Source: Fimbriimonadia bacterium | Lineage (GTDB): Bacteria > Armatimonadota > Fimbriimonadia > Fimbriimonadales > JABRVX01 | Direction of reading: 5' to 3' | Assembly: GCA_039961735.1 (NCBI GenBank) | Contig: JABRVX010000064.1 | Location: forward strand, 1 to 49,000 | DNA length: 49,000 nucleotides | Shown here: in pieces, positions 42,934 to 49,000 of the stretch | Layout: each line of letters begins with the position of its first letter | How positions within the stretch are numbered: position 1 is the stretch's first letter | Position numbers and translations under genes: made by a program | The notes under the pieces: generated by a model | What the model saw: only the letters and a program-made list of their open reading frames with translations | Database searches by the model: none | Told to the model about the DNA's origin: nothing

Positions 42934-44052
42934 ATGAAAGACCCGAGGATGACTAGGCTAGCGCAGCTGCTGGTCCGACACTCGACCCGGCTTCAGCCCG
43001 GCGAGAACCTGCTGGTGGAGGCGTTCGACATTCCGCCCGACTGTACGGCGGAATTAGTGCGCGTGGCGCAGGAAGCGGGCGCGAACGTATTCGTCGATAC
43101 GTACCACGCCATCGTGCAGCGGCGGTTCCTGTTGGGAGTGAATGAGAGCGTAGTCGAGGCGCAGGCTGAGTGGGACAGGGCGCGGATGGAACACATGCAG
43201 GCTTACGTGGGACTCCGGGGTGGTCACAACTATGCCGAGAGCTCCGACGTGCCTGACGACAAGCTCAAGATGTGGTTGACCCATTACGCACAACCGGTAC
43301 ATTTCCAGACGCGAGTGTCGAAGACCAAGTGGGTGGTGCTCCGTTGGCCTTCCCCCAGCATGGCCCAGCAAGCCGGCATGAGCACTGAGGCTTTCGAGGA
43401 CTTCTACTTCGAGGTGTGTACTGCGGATTACGCCAAGATGGCCAAGGCGGTCGAGCCGCTCCAGGAACTGATGTCCAGGACCGACCGTGTGCGGCTGGTC
43501 GGACCGGGCACGGACCTCACGTTCAGCATCAAGGACATCCCATGTGTGCCCTGCTGCGGCGAGATGAACATCCCGGACGGCGAAATCTTTACCGCGCCCG
43601 TGAAGGAGTCCGGAAACGGCGTCATCACATTCAATACGGAGAGTCTGCGAGACGGGACCGTGTTCTCGGGTGTCCGGCTGGTGGTGAAAGATGGCAAGGT
43701 GGTGGAGGCCGAGGCGCAGGCCAAGTCGGACAAACTCAACTCTATTCTGGATACCGACGAGGGCGCCAGGTATTTCGGCGAGTTCGCTATCGGCTTCAAC
43801 CCGTATGTGCTCCACCCGATGAAGGACACGCTGTTCGACGAGAAGATCGCCGGCTCATTCCACCTGACGCCCGGGAATGCTTACGACGAGGCGGACAATG
43901 GGAACAGGTCGTCTGTCCACTGGGACTTCGTGTGTATCCAGAGGGACGACTACGGTGGCGGCGAGATATTCTTCGACGATGTGCTGGTGCGCAAGGACGG
44001 CACCTTCGTCCTCCCCGAGCTACAACCTCTCAACCCGGAGAACCTGAAGTAG
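42934..44052 (+). CDS. M29 family metalloaminopeptidase
   Basis: 372 residues from ATG 42934, behind GGGAGGAG. Family M29 (thermophilic aminopeptidase T/AmpS type) removes N-terminal residues using two metal ions. The predicted metal and catalytic residues are visible in order: Glu in CCGEMNIPDGE, Glu and His in DEKIAGSFHLTPGNAY, the following Tyr, and His/Asp in SVHWDFV. Cytoplasmic, no signal peptide. Monocistronic; a weak hairpin CCGCCG/CGGCGG with TTT follows at 44070-44083. Confidence 0.93.
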   Translation: MKDPRMTRLAQLLVRHSTRLQPGENLLVEAFDIPPDCTAELVRVAQEAGANVFVDTYHAIVQRRFLLGVNESVVEAQAEWDRARMEHMQAYVGLRGGHNYAESSDVPDDKLKMWLTHYAQPVHFQTRVSKTKWVVLRWPSPSMAQQAGMSTEAFEDFYFEVCTADYAKMAKAVEPLQELMSRTDRVRLVGPGTDLTFSIKDIPCVPCCGEMNIPDGEIFTAPVKESGNGVITFNTESLRDGTVFSGVRLVVKDGKVVEAEAQAKSDKLNSILDTDEGARYFGEFAIGFNPYVLHPMKDTLFDEKIAGSFHLTPGNAYDEADNGNRSSVHWDFVCIQRDDYGGGEIFFDDVLVRKDGTFVLPELQPLNPENLK

Positions 44053-44182
44053 GAGTCTCTGCGATGCCTCCGCCGCTCGGCGGTTTCGGCCTCGACCTGT
44101 GAGGGTTGAAGGAATGCAGCTGAAGACCGCCAGCACGGGGAAGGACGAGGAAACGGACGGCGGATTGCTCGGGTAGGGCGGC

Positions 44183-45304
44183 CTACTCGTTCAGGTAAAT
44201 GCGGGGAACGCGCCCGGTGAGGCGGCAAGGGATTTCGTGCGGGGTCGTACCGACCCATTCAGCCAGGCGCTCGGCCGTGATAGGTCCTTCTACCAGCCCA
44301 ACGACGTCGCCCACGCGGGCCTCTGGAATGCGAGTGACGTCCACCATTGTCTGATCCATGCATACGATGCCGCGGATGGGCGCCTCTTGCCCGTGAATCA
44401 ACACGCAACCCTTGTTGCTCAGCTCGCGCGGGTAGCCGTCTGCGTAGCCCGTTCCCAGCGTGGCGATGCGGGTCCGCTTCTCGGTGGTCCACGTACCCCC
44501 ATAGCCCACGCGTCTACCTGCAGGTATCTCACGCAGCGCCATGATGCGTGTACGCCAGGTCAGTACCGGACGCAGGTCCACGTCGGGGCAGGGCACGTTG
44601 CGAATGCCGAAGGCCAGCAGCCCGCTTCGCACCAGAGCGTGCTGCACGTGCTTCGGCATGCGTATCAGCGCGGCGCTGTTGGCACAGTGCAGCAGAGGAA
44701 CATGGAGACCACGCCGCTCCAGTTCCTCCACGATGCGGATGAATCCCTCGTACTGCTTGTGGGTGTAAGGCAAGTCGACCGCACAACTGCTGAAGTGGGT
44801 TGCGATCCCTTCCAACACCAGGCAAGGGATGTCGGCGATGCTGCAGGCGAGGTCCACTGCCTCTTCGGGCTGCGCTCCGAAGCGGGCCATCCCCGTATCC
44901 ACTTTGAGATGCACGCGCACGCTTCGTCCCTGCCTTCGGGCGGCCACGGCCAGCGCCTGGGCCGCGGCAAGTTCCTCCACCAGATTTCGCAGGTCGTAGC
45001 GCACGAGCACGTCGCAGTCCAGCGATAGAATGGGCGCGAGGACGAGGATGGGGCAGGAGATGCCGGCCTGCCGCAGCGCGATACCCTCCGACACCGTGGC
45101 GACCGCAAGCCACTCCACACCCTCGTTCACGGCGCACTGAGCCACCGGCAGCAGGCCATGACCGTAGCCGTCGGCCTTGATCACGAAGCAGTGCTTGGCA
45201 CCGGGCGCGAGCAGGCCGCGCAGCGTCCGTAAGTTGTGCCGAAGGTTGTCGAGATCCACCTCGGCCCAGCAGCGAGAGTACTCGTGAATCATCGGGGAAG
45301 GCAC
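44183..45304 (-). CDS. alr: Alanine racemase
   Basis: 373 residues, PLP enzyme that makes D-alanine for peptidoglycan. PLP-Lys in FVIKADGYGHG, catalytic Tyr probably in RRVGYGGTW, and GTGYADGYPR and CMDQTMVDVT are conserved. Start either GTG 45304 or ATG 45292; neither has a strong Shine-Dalgarno, and the second fits the family's start (HEYSRCWAEVDLDNL) better. Convergent with the aminopeptidase. Confidence 0.95.
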   Translation of the reverse strand: MPSPMIHEYSRCWAEVDLDNLRHNLRTLRGLLAPGAKHCFVIKADGYGHGLLPVAQCAVNEGVEWLAVATVSEGIALRQAGISCPILVLAPILSLDCDVLVRYDLRNLVEELAAAQALAVAARRQGRSVRVHLKVDTGMARFGAQPEEAVDLACSIADIPCLVLEGIATHFSSCAVDLPYTHKQYEGFIRIVEELERRGLHVPLLHCANSAALIRMPKHVQHALVRSGLLAFGIRNVPCPDVDLRPVLTWRTRIMALREIPAGRRVGYGGTWTTEKRTRIATLGTGYADGYPRELSNKGCVLIHGQEAPIRGIVCMDQTMVDVTRIPEARVGDVVGLVEGPITAERLAEWVGTTPHEIPCRLTGRVPRIYLNE

Positions 45305-45340
45305 GGAACATTATGTCCGCTTCCTCGGTCTGAGAAGCAT

Positions 45341-45436
45341 CGGAGGCCCGAGGATCGACTCCATCGGGCCCCGAGAACCGCGGATCGCGCAGTGCTCTTT
45401 ATCTCTCGGCCCGGACTAGAGCCGGGCCGTTTTTTT
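45341..45436 (+). ncRNA. Candidate small RNA ending in a strong terminator
   Basis: Between the 5' end of alr and the 3' end of the NAGPA-like gene, both on the minus strand, the plus strand reads GGCCCGA/TCGGGCC (45345-45351, 45364-45370; 12-base loop) and then a strong terminator with seven Ts. No plus-strand gene precedes it within 1.2 kb. No promoter identified. It would be antisense to the alr leader region if it begins further upstream. Confidence 0.4.
45407..45436 (+). terminator. Strong intrinsic terminator on the plus strand
   Basis: CGGCCCGG (45407-45414) and CCGGGCCG (45422-45429) form a perfect 8-bp stem, followed by TTTTTTT. The stop codon of the minus-strand gene lies in its loop. 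On the minus strand it has only an A-run before the stem, so it serves plus-strand RNA. Confidence 0.75.
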
Positions 45437-46237
45437 CGCGTTGGGCGCCAAGACCGTTCTCCGAGCCTCGTACTGGACCGGATCCTCGTACACAATGAGC
45501 AGGTTCGTCAACGCCCGCGTCGGTCGGATCAACATCTTGCCTCGGTAGTAGAGCGAGGTCGAGGACCCTCCGTCCAAGCACACTGCCTCGCGCGCACCCA
45601 AGCTCTTTAGAATGCCACCGATGCCCGAAAGTGTCACGTTTTGTCGTGTCGCCACCATCACTAGCTTGTTCTGGGGCGTGATCCCTACGGCTGCGCGAGG
45701 GCTGGGCTTCAAGACGTGCTGGGTGTTGTGCCCGACTTCTGGAGCCACTTTTCCCGCCCGCATGAGCCGGATCAAGCCGCCGAGAGCGAACTCGTAGTTG
45801 CTCCAATCCACTATCTTTCCTAGCTTCGGCGTGATAACTTCCGCGCGGTTGTACCAGTCCACGGCAAGGCAACTGGGGAAGTGGCCTCGGTAAGCAGCAG
45901 AGCCGTCTATCACGATGTCGCCGATTGGCCGCTTTAGGATCGTGCCGTGGAAGGTCCCCGAGATCGCTACCGTAGGCTTTGCGCGGTTCACCAAGCTGTC
46001 GGCACTCTCGAGAACGCCGATGGACCGCGAGACGACGCCAGTGACCTTGATTCCCGGAGCGTTGAGGTTCACTCGTACTACATGGCACCAGACGCCTGAG
46101 ACCTTTCGGACCTCATAGGCGACGTGGCGTGCAACCGTGGTAGGTGGCGTGGCCAGGCACGCGGCGAGTACGAGATGGACGAGCACTGCCGACTTTTCTC
46201 CCTTTTGATCTGCGTCTCTCTGCACAATCCTTGCCAT
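45416..46237 (-). CDS. Exported phosphodiester-glycosidase-like protein (NAGPA domain)
   Basis: 273 residues from ATG 46237. N-terminal signal segment (SAVLVHLVLAACLATPP) after a short charged head. The NAGPA/DUF2233 domain follows: AISGTFHGTI, ALGGLIRLM, VGITPQNKLVMVATRQNVTLSGI and the conserved AVCLDGGSSTSLYYRGKM. The human namesake uncovers mannose-6-phosphate signals; bacterial members act on surface or wall glycans with unknown substrates. The gene ends inside the hairpin of the opposite-strand terminator. Confidence 0.85.
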   Translation of the reverse strand: MARIVQRDADQKGEKSAVLVHLVLAACLATPPTTVARHVAYEVRKVSGVWCHVVRVNLNAPGIKVTGVVSRSIGVLESADSLVNRAKPTVAISGTFHGTILKRPIGDIVIDGSAAYRGHFPSCLAVDWYNRAEVITPKLGKIVDWSNYEFALGGLIRLMRAGKVAPEVGHNTQHVLKPSPRAAVGITPQNKLVMVATRQNVTLSGIGGILKSLGAREAVCLDGGSSTSLYYRGKMLIRPTRALTNLLIVYEDPVQYEARRTVLAPNAKKTARL

Positions 46238-46270
46238 GATCCGCCGCGTCAGCCCCAAGCACAAACAACG

Positions 46271-46298
46271 GCGCCCCGGGGCGGAGGACCCGGGGCGC
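46271..46298 (-). terminator. Intrinsic terminator of the PEP-CTERM gene
   Basis: GCGCCCCGG (46271-46279) and CCGGGGCGC (46290-46298) form a perfect 9-bp stem. On the minus strand it is followed by CGTTGTTTGT, a T-rich tail. It lies 16 bases past the stop codon at 46315. Confidence 0.7.
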
Positions 46299-46314
46299 GT
46301 GTGGGTGATGGCGG

Positions 46315-47049
46315 CTAGGCGCGGCGCCTACGCGCGAGCAAACCGGCGACACCCACAGTCAAGGCGATCAGAGCCGACGGCTCGGGGACGATGCTGTAGT
46401 CAACGACCAGCGTCGGACCCGCATAACTGGAGTTGCTGAACCCCGCCCAAGTGGCCGCCGTGTCATTTGCGAGAGGAGTGATGACTAGGCGGAACGGGGC
46501 AGTCGGGGGCGAGATGAGCTTGCCCTTGATCACGTCCTTGGTAGCCGAATCCAGACCGCTGTAGAGGTCGAACACGTCCACAAAGCCGTTAGCCACTTTG
46601 GTGAAATAACCATCGGTGAGATGGTACTTGACCGGGAACTGGCCGCCCAGACCCTCGGGAATATCACTCGAGAGGAACACGAACGGGGAAATCCCGGGCT
46701 CGATGCTCGTGGTCGCATCCTCCACCAGGTAGATTCGGATGGGACCATCCTTGGTGAACGACGCGTTGGACTGGGTGCACTCCAGCCACAGACCGTGAAT
46801 GATCAGGTCTGCCGGATTGGCTACGCTGATCCCAAAGTCGGCGTTGTTGAAGTCGGCGGCACCCCACGAAGAGAAGTTGCCGTTATCCGAACCCTCGATG
46901 TTGAAGAAGTTCTTGCCGTTCGGGCCACTGCGCGGGCCGGCCGGCTGAATCGTCGCGTTGTTGAATGCCTCGACAGTGACTACGGTGGCGATGGCGTTAG
47001 GGACTAGAAGCACAGCCAGTGCCAGCGTCCCCCATGCTCGATGATGCAT
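46315..47049 (-). CDS. PEP-CTERM sorting-domain protein
   Basis: 244 residues. Signal peptide (about 1-21, LALAVLLVPNAIA). The mature domain is beta-rich with many Asn/Ser/Thr (NNATIQPAGPRSG, ANDTAATWAGF), and seems DNRLRE-like in length. The C-terminus VPEPSALIALTVGVAGLLARRRRA has the PEP motif, membrane helix and Arg cluster recognised by exosortase. It is probably exported and anchored or released at the surface. No exosortase gene is in the window. Followed by a good terminator. Confidence 0.9.
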   Translation of the reverse strand: MHHRAWGTLALAVLLVPNAIATVVTVEAFNNATIQPAGPRSGPNGKNFFNIEGSDNGNFSSWGAADFNNADFGISVANPADLIIHGLWLECTQSNASFTKDGPIRIYLVEDATTSIEPGISPFVFLSSDIPEGLGGQFPVKYHLTDGYFTKVANGFVDVFDLYSGLDSATKDVIKGKLISPPTAPFRLVITPLANDTAATWAGFSNSSYAGPTLVVDYSIVPEPSALIALTVGVAGLLARRRRA

Positions 47050-47208
47050 TCCGTCTATCCTTCCTTTCGCAATCAGGTTAGGCCACCCGGGTCAGGCATA
47101 GCATGCAGGAATAGGAGCACACTATCGGTCGGAAGCGTACCGGGATCGAAGTTCAGGCGCGGTTAGTGTTATCTAAGGATTGGACGAAAATCATGGAGCG
47201 CGAGCGGG

Positions 47209-47502
47209 ATGAGAATGCCAATGCCGATCCGCTATCTAAGCGTCCCTTCCGTCGAGCAGCCTGCAGTGGCACTCCAGCTCGCGTACCGAGGCTTCGAGAA
47301 CCCCGATGTCGGGGCCGTCGAGTACGACGTGCTGGTCGGGATGCATGCCGATCCGCTCAGTACCGGAGGCTCTCGTGTAAGCTGTCCGATGTTACGGTCT
47401 CCCGACGTCTTGCGTGGTCGCGTGATGCTAGTCGAAACTTGCGTTTGGCTTACATGGGAGTTCCCAGGCCAGGGATGGAAAGCCGATCCGGATCACTACT
47501 AA
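47209..47502 (+). CDS. Possible small protein, unknown
   Basis: 97-residue frame beginning MRMPMPIRYLSV, with mostly G/C at third codon positions. No family, no signal peptide. It faces the uracil-DNA glycosylase gene and their stops overlap. The upstream ATGAG is a poor Shine-Dalgarno. Coding is only moderately likely; the interval 47050-47208 before it shows nothing. Confidence 0.35.
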   Translation: MRMPMPIRYLSVPSVEQPAVALQLAYRGFENPDVGAVEYDVLVGMHADPLSTGGSRVSCPMLRSPDVLRGRVMLVETCVWLTWEFPGQGWKADPDHY

Positions 47503-48173
47503 AACAACGTCATCTGGCCAGTCTCGGCAGGCGGCGCCTCGACGGGAGCATGGGCTCTCTCCCAGGCGCGCTGAAGGTCCTCGCGCAACTGCTGCTCTGC
47601 GTCGGCGAAGCCCTCGTTCATGCGTCGGAGAACGTAGGCCGGGTGGAGTGCTGCAGTAGCCCACGGTGCCCAACGGCACGCATAAAACCCCCCCCGCATC
47701 TCGGTGATCTTGAACCCACGGTCTATGATGACCTTTGCAGCGGGGCCTCCCAAACAGCAGATGACGCGGGGTCGGATGGCTGCGAGCTGCGCATCGAGCC
47801 ACCGGGAACACGCTTGCACCTCGTCGGCTTCGGGGGCTCGGTTCTGCGCTCGCCCGTTCTCCAGCGTGAATGCCCGGCACTTCACGATGTTACAAATGTA
47901 TACGTCGCTTCTGGAAACCCCGAAGGAGTTTAGCGCCTTGTCCAGACATGCTCCTGCCCGGCCTACGAACGGCCTACCGCTGGCGTCCTCATGCTCGCCC
48001 GGGCCCTCTCCCACCAGCACCAGTGGGCTTCGGGGATTGCCCTCACCGAATACCACGTTCTGCCTGGTGTCGGCTAGGCGACAGGCGGTGCAGGTTGCGG
48101 CCTTGGCTGCCAGGGCGCTCAGCTCGTCCTCCGGGTTCATGTTCACCGCTGCCGTCGAGAAAAGGTCACTCAC
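47499..48173 (-). CDS. Uracil-DNA glycosylase, family 4 (Fe-S)
   Basis: 224 residues from GTG. Removes uracil from DNA. Cys28 and Cys31 (CTACRL) plus Cys in NIVKCR and in QACSRWL would hold the 4Fe-4S cluster. Motif A GEGPGEHEDASGRPFVGRAG and the motif HPAYVLRR (here LHPAYVLRR) are intact. It overlaps the HIT gene's stop by 8 bases. Confidence 0.93.
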   Translation of the reverse strand: MSDLFSTAAVNMNPEDELSALAAKAATCTACRLADTRQNVVFGEGNPRSPLVLVGEGPGEHEDASGRPFVGRAGACLDKALNSFGVSRSDVYICNIVKCRAFTLENGRAQNRAPEADEVQACSRWLDAQLAAIRPRVICCLGGPAAKVIIDRGFKITEMRGGFYACRWAPWATAALHPAYVLRRMNEGFADAEQQLREDLQRAWERAHAPVEAPPAETGQMTLF

Positions 48174-48648
48174 CGATGGCCTCCTTCAGCCTCTCATAGC
48201 TCCTGCGCAGTCCCTCTGGAATGACGCGGGTGTCCCCCAAGACTGCCATGAAGTTCGTGTCTCCAGCCCATCGGGGCACCACGTGCATGTGGATGTGGCC
48301 CTCGATGCCCGCCCCTGCGACGCGCCCCAGGTTCATCCCGATGTTCATGCCGCTGGGGTGATAGGCGCGCTTCAGCCACTCGGTGGCGTCCCGGGTCAGG
48401 GTTATCAACTCCAGAAGCTCCGGCTCGCTCAACTCGGTCAACGAGGCCGCGTGCTTGTAGGGAGCTACCATTAGGTGTCCGTTGGAGTAGGGGTACAGGT
48501 TGAGGATGACGAACGCGGTCTTTCCGCGGAACAGGATTAGGTTTTCCTCGTCCGCTTGAGCCGCTGGCTTTTCGCAGAAGATGCAGCCGTGCTGCTCTGC
48601 CGCGACCTCCACGTATTCCAGCCTCCACGGCGCCCAGATTCTCTCCAC
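48166..48648 (-). CDS. HIT-family hydrolase (AP4A phosphorylase-like)
   Basis: 160 residues from GTG 48648, with GGAGGG 6 bases upstream. The histidine triad HIHMHVVPRW is complete, and CIFCEKP at the front is a zinc-binding-type pair seen in the AP4A-phosphorylase/Fhit branch. APWRLEYVE is that group's usual N-terminus. It hydrolyses dinucleoside polyphosphates or nucleoside phosphoramidates. Transcribed ahead of the glycosylase gene. Confidence 0.9.
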   Translation of the reverse strand: MERIWAPWRLEYVEVAAEQHGCIFCEKPAAQADEENLILFRGKTAFVILNLYPYSNGHLMVAPYKHAASLTELSEPELLELITLTRDATEWLKRAYHPSGMNIGMNLGRVAGAGIEGHIHMHVVPRWAGDTNFMAVLGDTRVIPEGLRRSYERLKEAIGE

Positions 48649-48833
48649 CGGTGTCCCTCCTGGTCTCCCGGATGGGTTCGGTACTGCATGCACTGGCTCC
48701 TACCACCGTCCCGCCGGATGTGCATCATCGCCGGGACGGCGATGCCACGTTCACGAGCCGATTCCGCGGGAAGAGCCCTCCGCCGGGTCGAGTGTGGGGT
48801 GCGCAGTGCGTACCTGCCGGGGACTCCCCTCCC

Positions 48834-48856
48834 GTCACGCTGAGCCTGTCGAAGCG
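48834..48856 (-). repeat. Dispersed repeat copy
   Basis: GTCAC followed by GCTGAGCCTGTCGAAGCG; reverse complement of the element seen in the AddB-like gene. Lies in 48649-49000, which has no gene I can support. Confidence 0.75.
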
Positions 48857-48900
48857 CGGCCCAGGGCGTCCATGTCGGGGCGTGCGACCATTCATTATAA

Positions 48901-48923
48901 GTCACGCTGAGCTTGTCGAAGCG
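48901..48923 (-). repeat. Dispersed repeat copy
   Basis: Same element with one change (GAGCTTGTC instead of GAGCCTGTC), same orientation as the copy at 48834, 67 bases later. Confidence 0.75.
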
Positions 48924-48983
48924 TGCAATCGTGCGCCGCGAGCGTTGTGGCAAGAGATGACAGGGTGGCGGCAGGCGAGGTCA

Positions 48984-49000
48984 CGCTTCGACAGGCTCAG
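48984..49000 (+). repeat. Dispersed repeat copy, cut by the window end
   Basis: CGCTTCGACAGGCTCAG in the opposite orientation to the two copies before it, making an inverted pair with the one at 48901. It continues beyond the window. Confidence 0.7.

Overview
The window is a GC-rich stretch of bacterial chromosome packed with short-spaced and overlapping genes. It carries core housekeeping genes (rpmH-rnpA-yidD-yidC-jag, secG, rsmA, gatCA, rpoN, cca, alr, two tRNAs). It also encodes a dockerin-tailed secreted nuclease-fold protein, a PEP-CTERM protein, a PilC pilus protein and a tetrahydrobiopterin/phenylalanine hydroxylase locus. Together with frequent GTG and TTG starts behind strong Shine-Dalgarno sequences, this suggests a didermic-type bacterium of a Planctomycetota- or Armatimonadota-like lineage. 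Armatimonadota is my best guess; it is inference from gene content, not a phylogeny. I saw no insertion sequences, prophage genes, CRISPR arrays or recognisable defence system.

Layout. 1-3.8 kb: end of a GH2 glycosidase, a secreted endonuclease/exonuclease/phosphatase-fold protein and a small SdpI-like membrane protein. 3.8-6.3 kb: phenylalanine 4-hydroxylase divergent from a two-domain 6-pyruvoyltetrahydropterin synthase-like gene and folE. 6.5-7.7 kb: two overlapping exported proteins that look related to each other. 7.9-16.8 kb: secG (minus strand), tRNA-Leu, the rpmH-rnpA-yidD-yidC-jag block, then cdaA-cdaR (c-di-AMP synthesis), an acetyltransferase and an MFS-HEAT fusion. 17.2-22.2 kb: a 3D-domain protein with rsmA, a minus-strand hydrolase pair, tRNA-Trp followed by a structured stretch and terminator, and an MDR dehydrogenase. 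22.2-31.7 kb: a plus-strand, mostly overlapping run of cca, an AddB-like nuclease, an AddA-like helicase without nuclease domain, a BadF/NAGK-type kinase and two paralogous SIS proteins. 31.7-36.1 kb: minus-strand sugar transferase, glycosyltransferase, coiled-coil membrane protein, gatA and gatC. 36.2-40.0 kb: rpoN, phosphohexomutase, GNAT protein. 40.0-42.7 kb: pilC followed by a sigma factor fused to a degenerate GGDEF domain. 42.9-49.0 kb: M29 aminopeptidase, alanine racemase, a NAGPA-like protein, a PEP-CTERM protein, family-4 uracil-DNA glycosylase and a HIT hydrolase, ending in copies of a dispersed repeat.

The strongest candidate for something undescribed is the sigma factor-GGDEF fusion (40070-41356). 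A group-3 type sigma-70 protein carries a C-terminal GGDEF domain that has lost its catalytic residues but keeps an RxxD motif where the c-di-GMP inhibitory site sits, and it lies directly downstream of pilC on the same strand. Other notable points are the tandem PTPS whose first half has lost the catalytic triad, a dispersed intergenic-type repeat inserted in frame into the AddB-like protein, two possible small RNAs with strong terminators, and a helical N-terminal region in YidC.
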